Assembly (NCBI GenBank): GCA_002286855.1
Contig: NRSV01000015.1
Span: 457,846-504,917, forward strand
Reading direction: 5' to 3'
Length of the DNA: 47,072 nt
Source of the DNA: Bipolaris cookei
Lineage: Eukaryota; Ascomycota; Dothideomycetes; Pleosporales; Pleosporaceae
The position numbers and the translations under genes are program-made. Shown here one piece after another: positions 1-10,414 of this stretch (position 1 is the stretch's first letter; each line of letters begins with the position of its first letter). A model generated the notes under the pieces. It searched no databases, had not been told where the DNA came from, and saw nothing but the letters and a program-made list of their open reading frames with translations.

Positions 1-457
1 CTCGTACAAGCTCAAACCACGCGTTAATAACCTCTGGATCTTCCTGCTGTATTCTCTGGCGGTCCTTTGCTCGATTGAAAGCTGTTTTAAGCTCGTCCGA
101 ACGCGATACAAATCGCTCTGCCCAGTTCTTGCCTAAAGGTTGGCCATCTCGTACGCGCAGTAGTTTCTCTGCCATATCCGCTACCTCACACAGTCGGGGA
201 GCAAATCCTCGTGAGTCTAGATCAAGAATATATCGTACAATTGTTTGCTCTTCAATTATAGTTAGTTTGCGGCAGTTTGGAGATATCTGGGGTCGAAAAG
301 TGATTTTGTTAAGCCGATCAGAAAGCCGCTGAAAAGGAACGTTGTAGACAGCAGCAGCGCGTCGAATGCTCTTAAACTGGCCCGTACGATAGGCCTGAAT
401 AGCAAGAGTAATTCTGCCTTCTCTCTGAGTTAATGTATCTTTACGTAGTTGGGACAT
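1..457 (-). CDS. Pogo/Fot-like transposase, N-terminal part (open at the window edge)
   Basis: An open frame starts at ATG 457 and runs without a stop off the left edge (152 codons). The start reads MSQLRKDTLTQREGRI. It is followed by a psq-type helix-turn-helix (QFKSIRRAAAVYNVPFQRL) and then a CENP-B/Tc5-type HTH ending in GQPLGKNWAERFVSR. That order (two DNA-binding HTHs before a DDE_1 catalytic domain) is typical of fungal pogo transposases. The catalytic domain is outside the window, so whether this copy is intact is unknown. No stop is seen in the visible part, unlike the copies at 26.4 and 37.3 kb. Confidence 0.75.
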   Translation of the reverse strand, partial: MSQLRKDTLTQREGRITLAIQAYRTGQFKSIRRAAAVYNVPFQRLSDRLNKITFRPQISPNCRKLTIIEEQTIVRYILDLDSRGFAPRLCEVADMAEKLLRVRDGQPLGKNWAERFVSRSDELKTAFNRAKDRQRIQQEDPEVINAWFELVR

Positions 458-494
458 GTTACTTTGCAAGTGATGTTCGCGATGCCAAGAAAAA

Positions 495-528
495 GTGTCC
501 GGCTCGGTGGTGTGTCCGGCTCGGTGGT
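495..528. repeat. Two tandem 17-bp copies at the pogo element end
   Basis: GTGTCCGGCTCGGTGGT occurs at 495-511 and again at 512-528 with no mismatch. It sits between the transposase start (457) and the presumed TA boundary (533-534), where a terminal repeat or transposase-binding site is expected. Confidence 0.7.
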
Positions 529-532
529 GCTT

Positions 533-1166
533 TACGTTAGCGTTAAATTCGTTACGATAGCATACGGTGATATTTGAGCACGCTACTGCAGGCTGCCTGC
601 ATGCCAAGTGCTGCTAACAGCGCACGTTCTAGGGGACGCCTTTTGACGATCTTGCGGTCTGCGCGGAGAAACTGCCGGGATATATACTTATTGCTCTAAA
701 TCGACCTTGTAAGACTGCAGTCTTAGTCTTCACTATTCTAGCTTTCTTTCTAGCATACCGAGCTGTATAGAAGTTTATACCGTCGCGAATAAACAAGGGG
801 GTATTAGAGGAGAGCTGATGGACAGCACTGACAGAACGGGCGACAGCGTAGTCAACAACACGCCTCTCAGCGTCGGAGGCCGATACACTGGAAGACCAAG
901 AGCTGCAGAATGGACACACGCTGGACTTTTCGGTTTACAGGCATGGTGGGTACAATCCGCGCACCCGAAAGAAAATGTGTCCCGTTACACCGTGCGTCCC
1001 GGCACGTAGGGACGGACGTTAGATCTCCATATGCTACAAATTGACTCTAGAATATTCGCACAGAAAGTACCTCACAAAATGACAACACAAACTAGCTTGA
1101 GCATATCGAGACAAACGCCGAGAAAACACAGTTACCAATGCTGTTGGGTTAATTCCATTAGTCCCG
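533..1166. other. No convincing gene; intergenic
   Basis: About 630 bases between the pogo element and the next gene. A 96-codon minus-strand ORF (629-919) and a few shorter plus-strand ORFs have no recognisable domain or splice context. I see no RNA gene. Confidence 0.5.
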
Positions 1167-2392
1167 TCATTTGGTATGTCTCGCTCCACCCCTTGTACCT
1201 CTCACCTTTGCGCCTTCCATAGTAGTCTCCTCGAGCTCCTCCATATGCTCATCAACATCAACATGCTCGCTTACTACATTTTTCGCCCGTGTACGACGAA
1301 CCGCTTTACCTACTGCAATAGCTTTACTACTCTCTTGCTTAACCACTGCGGCAGTGTTTGCAGGCTTGCCTCCGGGCTTTGTCCTAGGCTTTGCTGCAGG
1401 CTTCTTGGCAAAAGGAGACTTCCTGGTAGCTGCAGTGGTTTGGTACGAGCTTATCCCGCTTGCATTATCTGTTGATACCTCAACAGGATTCGTCTTGGGA
1501 TTTGGAGATCTCTTCTTCCCAGGTTTGGGAGTAGATTGCTTCGTTACCCTTTTGCGTTTACCCGCTGTGATAATGGTACTATCGGATGACACATCATCCG
1601 AATCGTCTTCAGACGTAAAGCGAACCGACTTTCCCGAAGTCTGATGTTTCCCACTGGTGCCCTTTCCCAGTGATAAAGGAGTTCCAACCTTGCTGCGCTT
1701 GCTCTCTGGAATATAGGCTTTATTACCAATGCTATGTTTGCGCCTAGCAGTCCTGCCGCTGCTAGGCTCGGAGGCGGCAACATCGGTGGGTGTGTGCACC
1801 AACTGCGACATATCTACTACCGGTGACTCAGGCCCAGGGGCATCATCAGGTTCCTTAATAGGAACGACATCCGTCGTCGGAGTTGTTTCAGCACTTGGTA
1901 GCGCGGTGCTGACTCCACTCTGACGCCTTGGACTCTTCTCGAGCGACATCTCACGCTCTTGATTGATTATCTTAGAAATAGGTGATGACAAGCGAGTATC
2001 TGATGGTAGTTTTTTGAGGTTAGCTTGGTCTGCTATCCTGCGAGCACCCAGTATCGCTTTGCGTACCTTTTCTCGCGCAGCGCGTGCGATCGTTTCTGCA
2101 GACTGGGCCTCTTCTGTTGTAACACGAACTAAGTCATTTGCAATAGCCACCCTGTTTTTTCGTGTTCGCGGCAGAGACACTTGTGGCTTTCCAGAGGACA
2201 TCTTGGCAGGAGTCTGAACCATAGTTGTTGTGGCTCTAGCAACACTGCTTGCAACTGTTACCGCGCTCTTTGTTGCCAACGACTGCACTTGAATAGCGTT
2301 TTTACTGCCAGACTGAGCAGCACTTCGCACTAAACTTTGCTGTGGCTTGGTGGGTGAGGCATTCACAGCACGTCGAATATCTGTTGTACCAT
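1167..2392 (-). CDS. Basic, low-complexity nuclear-type protein, C-terminal exon of a probably broken gene
   Basis: The ORF from Met 2366 to 1167 encodes 399 residues rich in K, R, S, T and P. It has many possible nuclear localisation signals (KRKRVTK, KKRSP) and AT-hook-like RTKPGGKP stretches, but no known fold. The frame extends upstream to an acceptor at 2393/2392 (AAATTCAG). With a donor at 2441 this defines a 49-nt intron with a TAAC branch site, and it joins a minus-strand exon ending at 2442 in matching phase. That upstream exon carries a nonsense codon (TAA, 2515-2517), and a further frame change separates it from the ORF at 2579-3370. I therefore read 1167-3370 as one former gene. 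If instead 2366 is the true start, this is a stand-alone hypothetical protein. Function is unrecognised. Confidence 0.5.
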
Positions 2393-2578
2393 CTGAATTT
2401 GCGTTACTTTAAAATAATGGAAAAAGCGATATATCCTGTACCTTTCCGCTGAACGGTCAGATTATCTAAGAAGATTCGCAGAGTGCACTTCTTTCCAGAC
2501 TCATCATTCTCACCTTAGTTGAATTCTTCAACAGCTTTTGCGATTTCAACGACCGTGCAGAACCGCCTTATCTCTTCT

Positions 2579-3370
2579 TCAATCTTCTGGTGGTGTCGGG
2601 AGTTTGAATCGTGACCCGGATTCGTACAAGGCAAGGTTTTTGCATTGGTCAGGAGCTGGATGGTCGAAGGATACGTTGATCTCTACAGCATCAGCCTCTG
2701 CTTTCTGCTTTTTCACAGATTCATCAAGGTCAAAGTCGATTTTGAGATTTTCCCAGTGCGCCATTTGATGTGTTTCCGGGAAGGGCAGGATCGCTGGGAA
2801 ATTTCTGTGCCAGACCTTAGCATCACTGGATGGTCCTCCATACTTGAATGTCCGCCTCGTTTGCGCCATTTCCTGTGTTTTTTGGCCCTTTCTCAGGGGT
2901 CCAGCCGCAGGATCATGAATTTGCTCATCTAATCTGTGTAGGGCGTGCGTAATGGATGCTGAATGATAATTTGGGTGTTGTCCCGATGACGCATCAGATC
3001 CGCTTTCCAGCAAAGGCCCTTTGTTCTCCAGCATGGTTCGTGCGCTTTGTCTGGCCGCATCATAGGCCTCCAGCTCTTCTCTAACTGTATCTCGCGAGTG
3101 TTGATAGGGCGCATTGTCAAAGCTTACCCCTTGCTGAGGTAGTTGCTGTACGAGGCAGTCGTCGATTCTAGCCTCACGCTCCATATATGTCGCAGGAGAG
3201 TCATCACGTCCTTCATCATCCAGGTAGTCCAGAGCTTGGACCAGATTGCGGTTGATCTCCTTCGATGATGGCTCGTCACCATCGCTCATTGAGGCAGTCT
3301 GCGTAGGGTCAGATGGGCTGCTGAGGTTGGAAAGATAGTCCGTCAAAGGATCGTCATAGATATCCACCAT
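2579..3370 (-). CDS. Hypothetical acidic protein, N-terminal part of a probably broken gene
   Basis: A 263-residue ORF starting MVDIYDDPLTDYLSN, acidic and mostly hydrophilic, ending PTPPED then TGA. No domain is recognised. One base before the stop the alternative frame continues as IEEEIRRFCTVVEIAKAVEE, which looks coding and runs to a TAA at 2515-2517, and beyond that to a well-formed intron donor at 2441. A single-base insertion near 2582-2585 plus a CAA-to-TAA change would explain the interruption. No GT donor lies where an intron could bypass the TGA. It may still be expressed as a truncated protein. Confidence 0.5.
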   Translation of the reverse strand: MVDIYDDPLTDYLSNLSSPSDPTQTASMSDGDEPSSKEINRNLVQALDYLDDEGRDDSPATYMEREARIDDCLVQQLPQQGVSFDNAPYQHSRDTVREELEAYDAARQSARTMLENKGPLLESGSDASSGQHPNYHSASITHALHRLDEQIHDPAAGPLRKGQKTQEMAQTRRTFKYGGPSSDAKVWHRNFPAILPFPETHQMAHWENLKIDFDLDESVKKQKAEADAVEINVSFDHPAPDQCKNLALYESGSRFKLPTPPED

Positions 3371-3884
3371 TATGCATTTGGTCGAAAGTATGGAATCAAT
3401 AGCTGGGCCTTGCGCATATCAGCAGTGGTTATTTCGCAACACGGAAGCAAATAGACTAAACCATCCATACCTCGTCTAAGTCACGGATCAAACTGAAAAA
3501 GGGACACAAGAGACAGTTTCGTAAATTCCGACAAGATATCTAACTATTAGGTAGATGGGAACAAGAAGTTTTTGTCATGACTGCGGACAAAGGATGTCGA
3601 TAATGAACAACAGTAGTGTTGTCCGCATGCGGCTACCCGCCTCGAAATTGTTTGACCGTGTTCACCGGAATCTTCTTTGTGCAGACGGCAAATAGCGTAA
3701 TATAGCCATACGTAGTGCTCGTGACGATTGGTGTCATTTCCTTATGATGAACGAACCAAAGTCGAAGTGATACTGCAATCTTCCTCTCTGTGGCAATTTT
3801 AGACTTGCAACAGCAAATCCAAGTAGAGAACAAATCATCTGTAATGTTCTGTAAGCAATTAAGTATGTGTAAAGTAGCTACTAA
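3371..3884. other. Intergenic, nothing recognised
   Basis: AT-rich spacer of about 510 bases between the start of the acidic protein gene and the MULE terminal repeat. A 66-codon minus-strand ORF (3633-3833) shows no domain. The segment presumably includes the promoter of the 3370 gene. Confidence 0.45.
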
Positions 3885-4020
3885 GATTTGTCCCCCGCGC
3901 TAATCACAACTTGGTAAGCGTTAAATAAACTACGGTAACTGGACTATATTAGTATCTCGGCATATAAAAAGCAGTTGATGCTAGACAATAACTATAACTA
4001 TATAATCATGCTATATTCTA

Positions 4021-4326
4021 CTATCGTCGACGTATCTTGCGTGGACCAAGACATTTCGAAACATCTGCAGCGGCAATTGCTGCAGCACGCTTAGGACGCA
4101 GCGAAGGTGCATCCTGAGGCTCAGCAATTGCGTTCTGGGGTTCAGTAACTACATTCTGAGCGTCAACTTGCGCAAATCTCTCAGTATAGAAAGCCTCCAT
4201 ATCTCCAAAGTGATAGTTCGAGGCCATGGTCGGAGTACAAGAAGCGAAAAGCCCTTCCGTAGCGAGAGCCATGTTCCGCGCTTCAACTAGCTCTACTGGA
4301 TCGCCTTCCTCTCGCTTCGAGTATCG
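4021..4326 (-). pseudogene. MULE transposase C-terminal remnant
   Basis: From ATG 4272 the frame reads MALATEGLFASCTPTM to a basic end (LGPRKIRRR) at 4021. It is open upstream into KREEGDPVELVEARN, overlapping the end of the N-terminal ORF in another frame. The N-terminal and C-terminal parts are therefore fused out of frame near 4300-4330. This is the expected result of an internal deletion removing the catalytic core. Confidence 0.5.
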
Positions 4327-4787
4327 GTCGCAGAGACTAGTGTGTTTTGGTCCTCCTTTTGAATGGCAGCCAGTATCTGCCTTGGCCGTGCCCCAGCACA
4401 GGTCATTGATTCAATCATGTCTTTTTTTGCCGGTGTACGCTTACGATAGACATTGTGGGCGGTAGGGTTAATTGATCGAGGGTGATTGTGATGCTTATCC
4501 TGGACCTCTAACTTCCGTTGGTCGCCGTCTTTTATCTTGAAGATGACAAGCTTAAAAGGACACCCTGTTGAGTGCGTGCTTGTACTTAGAGCTTTTGCAG
4601 TTGATTGGAAATTACTCCTAAAACAGTCGCAGGGGTAGTAATGTCGGACTTTAACCTTAGAGTTATGAGGTTTGCTGCACTTAAGTAGAAAGCCATAGCC
4701 ATGCTGCATGCCATGCGCCTTGAGAGCATCAAAAGCTTCTTCATAGGTGCCGTATAGTAGGTCTGGAGGAGGTGCGATGTCACCCAT
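4293..4787 (-). pseudogene. MULE transposase N-terminus (FAR1/WRKY-GCM1-like zinc finger)
   Basis: The ORF of 164 codons starts MGDIAPPPDLLYGTYEEAF. It carries the Cys/His pattern of FAR1/MULE DNA-binding domains: a CDCFRSNF block, then STGCPFKLVIFKIKDG, then a DKHHNHPRS motif. In intact MULEs a DDE catalytic domain and a SWIM zinc finger follow. Here the frame stops after about 30 more residues (SERKAIQ). The piece could still bind element ends, which would fit a non-autonomous derivative, but that is speculation. Confidence 0.65.
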
Positions 4788-4929
4788 GTTGTTGTGAACA
4801 AGGAAAGAGAGTTAATACCCATGTATCTTGAAGGTTGTCAACCTATTGCAAAGATGCGCGGCGTCGTGATGTTGTCGCGTCCATAAATTACGCGCTAAAC
4901 CAAAATGAAAGAATAACTTTCACTAGCAC

Positions 4930-4970
4930 TAGCGCGGGGGACAAATCTCAAAAACGGGGGGACAAATCTC
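4930..4970. repeat. MULE right end with doubled terminal motif
   Basis: The sequence GGGGGACAAATCTC is present twice, ending at 4949 and at 4970 (21-bp period). The inner copy pairs with the left terminal repeat at 3885-3902. Confidence 0.6.
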
Positions 4971-5332
4971 AACAGCCGTGTGAAGTATTGTGTATTCTGA
5001 TGTGTATCATGATAGAAGCAAGTTTAAATACAGCGTTATTAGTCATTGAGTAACCACGTGACTATACATGGTACTTCTGAGCTTACATGTTTTCAAAGGT
5101 GAAATCGATAAATTGATGCTGTACGAGGCGAGACAAGGCACGCGCGTTACCCCCCAATAAGGAATTATCTTGGCACTAGTTCAACGCGCCAGCACGTGAC
5201 TGGCACCTCCGCCCGAAACTCCGATGGCCCAACTTTTTTCCTGGTGGGCGATTCGGCATCCCGAAGCGACAAGACCTCAGCGTCGTCCTTTCGTTGTATA
5301 ACCTTTCTTTTAGCATTTTTGAGGTGTCCAAG
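4971..5332. promoter_or_regulatory. Spacer and MEF1 upstream region
   Basis: About 360 bases between the MULE end and the MEF1 start codon. No other gene is supported. The short stretch before 5333 (TTTCTTTTAGCATTTTTG) is pyrimidine-rich, as is common upstream of fungal start codons. No specific site is claimed. Confidence 0.35.
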
Positions 5333-7852
5333 ATGCGGATACAGTCTATACTTCGGGCTCAATTGCTTGCCACGAGCAGTCTTCGCTGTTCTGCTCGATC
5401 GGCAGCGAGAACGCCTTCACGATGCGCTCTCTCGACCATTGCCGCATCGCGCACGCCATATACCAATGGATTGAAGACTGACACATGGATAGAAAACCAG
5501 CGGATCCAGCAGCAACGAAGATGGAACTCAGTTGCCGCTCAAGTGTATGTGCCCGCAGAGATTTTCATCGACAATGGCGAGGTGGCAGTAAAATGCTGAT
5601 TAGGAGGTTTAGATTAGAGCAAGCCAAAGAAGACCCATCCGCCTTGACCCAAGAGAAGATTGTTGAGAATTTGAATCCTGTTGAATGGGAGCGGCTCTCG
5701 AGAGTACGAAACATCGGTATCGCTGCGCACATTGACTCTGGCAAAACCACTGCCACTGAACGTGTTCTCTTCTATACCGGCCGTATCAACGCTATACACG
5801 AAGTACGTGGTAAAGATGCTGTAGGCGCCAAGATGGACTCCATGGATCTTGAGCGGGAGAAGGGTATCACTATTCAGTCTGCAGCGACTTTCTGTGATTG
5901 GATCAAGAAGAACGACGAAGGAAAGGAAGAGAAATATCACATCAATTTGATTGATACACCTGGTCATATCGACTTTACTATTGAGGTCGAGAGAGCGTTG
6001 CGAGTCCTTGACGGAGCTGTCATGATTCTGTGTGCCGTCAGTGGTGTACAAAGTCAAACGATCACTGTCGACAGGCAAATGAGGCGTTACAACATTCCCA
6101 GGATATCCTTTGTCAACAAGATGGACCGAATGGGCGCCAATCCATGGAAGGCTGTTGATCAGATCAACCAAAAACTCAGGATAGCAGCTGCGGCTCTTCA
6201 GGTGCCCATTGGACGCGAGGACGGTTTCTTGGGTGTGGTCGACTTGATCAGGATGAAGGCCATCTACAACGAAGGATCCAAGGGAGAAGTTATCAGAGAG
6301 ACCGATGAAATCCCCACAGACCTTATCGATTTGTGCAAAGAGAAGAGGCAAAAACTCATCGAGACATTGGCAGATGTGGACGATGAGATTGCAGAGCTCT
6401 TCTTGGACGAGCAGGAGCCAACCGTTGCCCAGATCAAGGCTGCTATTCGACGAGCTACAATCTCTCTCAAGTTCACTCCAGTTATGATGGGTTCCGCGCT
6501 CGCCGATAAGTCTGTACAACCGATGCTCGATGCCGTATGCGATTACCTACCGAACCCCTCCGAAGTCGAGAACATGGCGCTGGACAAGAAGCGAGCAGAA
6601 GCCCCAGTCAAGCTAGTCTCATATAATGATTTGCCATTCGTTGGTCTAGCATTCAAGCTGGAAGAGAGTAGCTTTGGACAGTTGACGTACATTCGTGTAT
6701 ATCAAGGTACGCTCAAGAAGGGCATGAATGTGTTCAACGCCAGGTCAGACAAGAGGGTCAGGATCCCTAAGATTGTGCGTATGCATTCCAACGACATGGA
6801 AGAAGTACCGGAGATTGGCGCTGGAGAAATCTGTGCCGTATTTGGTGTCGACTGTGCATCTGGCGATACCTTTACTGATGGTAACCTCGCATACACTATG
6901 GTAAGTGGTCGCGATTCTTTGGACATGTATAGAGTTAACATTACAGACCTCCATGTTCGTTCCCGAGCCCGTCATCTCCTTGTCGATCAAGCCCAAGCAC
7001 ACCAAGGATACGCCCAACTTCAGTAAGGCCATGAGCCGTTTCACCCGCGAGGACCCTACATTCCGAGTTCACACCGATCCTGAATCGCAAGAAACCATCA
7101 TCTCAGGTATGGGTGAGCTGCATCTCGACATTTATGTCGAGCGCATGCGCCGTGAGTACCGAGTCGAATGCGAGACCGGACAGCCACAGGTTGCATACCG
7201 TGAAACAATTACCAAACGTGTCAACTTTGACCACACGTTGAAGAAGCAGAGTGGTGGATCCGGAGATTTCGCGCGTGTAGTAGGATGGTTGGAGCCCAGC
7301 GAGTCTATAACTGAGAACAAATTCGAGCAACAAATTTCCGGTGGCACAATCTCAGAAAAGTTCTTGTTCGCTTGCGAAAAGGGATTCATGGCATCAACAG
7401 CCAAGGGACCTCTTCTTGGCCACAAGGTACTGGGCACCTCTATGGTCATCAACGACGGAGCAACGCACGCCGTCGACTCCTCGGAAATGGCTTTCAAGAA
7501 CGCTACACAACAGGCTTTCCGCAAGGCTTTCCAATCTGGTGCACCACAAGTTCTCGAGCCTCTCATGAAGACTACCATTACTGCGCCAAACGAGTTCCAG
7601 GGTTCTGTTGTTGGACTCTTGAACAAGAGGAACGCAGTCATCAACGATACGGAAATTGGACCAGAGGACTTTACAGTGTATGCTGATTGCAGTCTCAACA
7701 GCATGTTTGGTTTCAGTAGCCAGTTGCGTGCTAGCACGCAGGGTAAGGGCGAGTTTAGCATGGAGTTTAGCCACTACAGTCCTGCGCCGCCGCAGCTACA
7801 GAAGGAACTTGTAGCCAAGTACGAGAAGGAGCAGAAGGAGAGGAATGCTTGA
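5333..7852 (+). CDS. MEF1: Mitochondrial translation elongation factor G
   Basis: This is the GTPase that drives ribosome translocation in mitochondria. I derive three exons: 5333-5544, 5613-6900 and 6947-7852, giving 801 aa, the usual length for fungal Mef1. Intron 1 (GTATGT to TTTAG, 68 nt) and intron 2 (GTAAGT to TACAG, 46 nt) both keep frame. The N-terminus (MRIQSILRAQLLATSSLRCS) is basic and lacks acids, like a mitochondrial presequence. G1 is AHIDSGKT at about residues 109-116; switch II contains DTPGHIDFT; G4 is NKMD. Domains II-V follow, with the conserved GMGELHLDIY segment. The intron 1 acceptor has a nearby alternative (5603), so a few residues at that junction are uncertain. The gene is intact. 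Confidence 0.93.
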
Positions 7853-8136
7853 GCCTAACAAGTGGGCATGGAAAGCGTGTTGACGAGGAGATGTTGAGGA
7901 CTCGAATGGTATACCCTGGTGAAAAAGCAGGACAACATGAATAAGAAATGTATGACTTGCATATAGACGGAATGTCTGGCGTATCTACGGACCAAAACAC
8001 TGGGTGTATGTAGATTATTTGTACATGTATTGTAAATGACCACGCAGCCTTTAAACGACTGAAGAAAAATGATATCCCCCTCAACAACAATCAATCCTTC
8101 TATCTCTCCATCTCCCCTTGTATAAAAGAAACTAAA

Positions 8137-9851
8137 TCACTCAACATCCAACCCCGGCCTCATCCTCCTCGCCCTTCTCTCAAACGCCCTCCTAACCGCA
8201 AGCGCCACCTGCGCCCACCCCACAACCTCGTTATGCCCCCCATACCGCGTAACCTCGAGCTCCACGCACCGCTCCCCCTTCGCATCCTCAACCTTCTTAT
8301 ACGCAAACGCACCGCGCTTAACACGCTCGCCGCCATGAATACTGCGTCTCGTCTCCTCAGCCGCTACATCCGCCGACGTCTCCGCAGACCCCAACATAAG
8401 CGTTTGCAATGGCTCAAATAGAGCTTCGCTTTCATGATACGAAATATCCTGATCATTACGCGCGTGGAGGACAGAAATTAAGAACCCGTTTTTCTTGGAT
8501 TTTTCGGCGGAGATGAAAGATTGGAGGCGGGGTAGCGTGGGCCAGGTGTCCATGATGCGGGAGGAGAGGAAGTTTGCTATGACGGGATAGGGTTGGAGTG
8601 GTTTGAGGACGGGGAAGATGCCTGCGACGCGGTAATGTTGGAGAAGGAGGGGGAGGGTGCGGAAGGGGGCTACGAGGATTATGCCGGCAAAAGCTTCTTT
8701 GGCGGGTTTGGCGGGTGGAAGGGTGGCGAGGGACGAGGGGAGGTGGGGGGAGGAAGGGTCCGTGTAGTAGAGTGCTGTGGCTGCTGTGACGGCGGTGCCG
8801 AGACTTTGGCCTAGAAGTACGGTGCGGGACATAGGGTGGTTGAGGTCGTGGGTCACGTAAGATACTAGAGAGATGGCGTCGGTGATGATGCCGGTTTCGG
8901 TGGGGATGTGGGGAGGGTTGTTGAGAGTGGAATGTCCGAAGCCACGGTAGTCGCAGGTTAGGAGGTGGGTTTTTGGGATGCCGGAAATGGAGCGATAAGT
9001 TGATGGGCGGTAGCCTTGGGCAATGTGCCCGGCGTTCTGTATGCGTGTGAGAAGTGAAAATTCTTTCTTCAAGGTGAATTGGATGTTTGAAAGAAAATAC
9101 TGTGCAGTTCGAGAGAAGATCCAAGGGACCATATCTGACGATTGACGATATAAAATGGGGTTTGAGAAAAAAAGATATGAAAGAAGTCGAGGTATAAAAA
9201 AACTGAGAAGGTTAAAAAGGAAACAAACACTTACACCATGAAAGTTAATCACAATCCTAGTATCAACATCCCTACTCATCAGTTTCTCTCCCACCGTCCC
9301 CTTCAACTCTTCAACTACCTGTCCCACTGCCGCAGCAGTAGAAAGCTCGTGTTCGTTCTCCAGATACACATCTAGGGGAAGCACGTGCCAGCAAAACAGC
9401 TTCTCATTATCAAAAGTTGTGAGCCAAAAAGGCTGGACCTGGCCCTCTGGTGGCAAGAAACATGTTAGTCAATCAAGCCACCACCTCAATAGAACTTTAC
9501 AGACAGAGGCAATCTAAATGCGATAAAATGGAGATAAGACGGATGAACTTACTCGCAAATCCAAATTCCTCGGGATTCGACACATTACTCCAAAGCCCCG
9601 TGCGAAATTTATGAGCATAAAGCGCACTGTTATTATTAGCTTATCTTTCTCTTACCTCTATCTCTACCCTTCTCCCTACCGCACCTTAAGCAACACTAAC
9701 TAAAATAAAAACAAGGAAAAAGGGGAGGGGAGAAAACTCACTGCCTCTGAAACCTAGGACTCACCAGTGCCCCCAGAAAAACCGCCCAAATCATGCCCAG
9801 CCCAGCAAACGTCCAGTACGCTCTTACGAACCATGCTTTCCAGTCTGGCAT
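8137..9851 (-). CDS. ABHD12-like alpha/beta hydrolase, membrane anchored
   Basis: I build four exons: 9742-9851, 9553-9626, 9235-9446 and 8137-9036 (431 aa). Each junction keeps phase and has GT-AG ends. Exon 1 gives MPDWKAWFVRAYWTFAGLGM and a transmembrane segment. The exon 2/3 junction reads FGFA-KGQVQPFWL, as usual in fungal ABHD12/ABHD13-type proteins. The HG oxyanion motif ends exon 3, the nucleophile elbow is GQSLG, the acid is probably in ARNDQD, and the catalytic histidine is in YGGHNE. Likely an endomembrane serine hydrolase acting on lipids; the substrate is not inferable. The last intron (9037-9234, 198 nt) is a multiple of three without a stop, so an unspliced ORF also exists from 9456. 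The hydrophobic intron translation and the acceptor CATACAG favour splicing. Confidence 0.8.
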
Positions 9852-10414
9852 CTTTGTGGCGGGTACTACACTTTGTGCCAGCCCCCCTACAAGCAAAATG
9901 AACTTCGAAGACAGAAAGTGGAGGTTAAGGAAGTTGGGGTGATGAGATGAGGTATTCGGGAAGGAAAAAGGACAAAGACGCAAGATGGACGGCCAGGTCC
10001 GAACTTGGGTTTGTTGCGGTTCGGGGTCAGAAAGTCGGGGAACTAGGCCGGATGGGTAGGTCAGGGCCGATAGAGGGGGATGGGGCTTGGCGTTGGCGAT
10101 AACGATTGACGGATTTATCACTACGTACCGTTTTTTTGTTGCTTATCGGGTATGGAGAAATTAAATCTGTCCCAACTTTGGCATTGTACATGTTGGAGTC
10201 ATTCTTCTTTACAAAATTGCAATACAACGGAAATATAAACGAAGTTTAATTCACGTATTGAGGGATTTTTGCGTGAGAAATAGTGTTGAGGAAGCGTCTA
10301 GCGATGCTTAAAATTTGGGTATCATTTGTACTTTTGTAGTGATACGAGCTATTATTTTCTTCATAAAACTCGTTCAATATCAACATAACTATACTTACAT
10401 GTTTCAACATTACT
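9852..10414. other. Intergenic between two minus-strand genes
   Basis: About 560 bases holding the hydrolase promoter and the 3' flank of the Swc3-like gene. The frame of hydrolase exon 1 stays open upstream to a Met at 10121, but those residues look like translated non-coding sequence. Nothing else is supported. Confidence 0.4.

Larger units (their letters stand above)
1..532 (-). mobile_element. Pogo-type DNA transposon, 5' part, cut by window edge
   Basis: This is the end of a Tc1/mariner-superfamily (pogo/Fot-like) element. It holds the transposase N-terminus on the minus strand and a candidate terminal repeat at about 495-532, just inside a TA dinucleotide at 533-534. The terminal region contains a 17-bp motif twice in tandem. 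The other end lies outside the window, so neither the TIR pairing nor the target duplication can be confirmed. Confidence 0.65.
3885..4947 (-). mobile_element. Internally deleted Mutator-like (MULE) element
   Basis: The element is bounded by an 18-bp perfect inverted repeat: GATTTGTCCCCCGCGCTA at 3885-3902, with its complement at 4930-4947. Inside are the N-terminal zinc-binding domain of a MULE transposase and, in another frame, a short C-terminal remnant. The whole central DDE catalytic region is absent. A second copy of the terminal motif (GGGGGACAAATCTC) lies just outside, at about 4957-4970. I could not identify a clear 9-bp target duplication. Confidence 0.6.

Noticed and set aside
629..919. 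96-codon minus-strand ORF between the pogo element and the basic protein
   Set aside because: No domain, no splice context and no recognisable relation to the neighbouring transposase.
5614..6519. 301-codon minus-strand ORF
   Set aside because: Antisense to the strongly conserved MEF1 coding sequence.
8456..9124. 222-codon minus-strand ORF rich in His/Pro/Arg
   Set aside because: It is an out-of-frame shadow of the ABHD12-like gene, a by-product of its C-rich coding strand.
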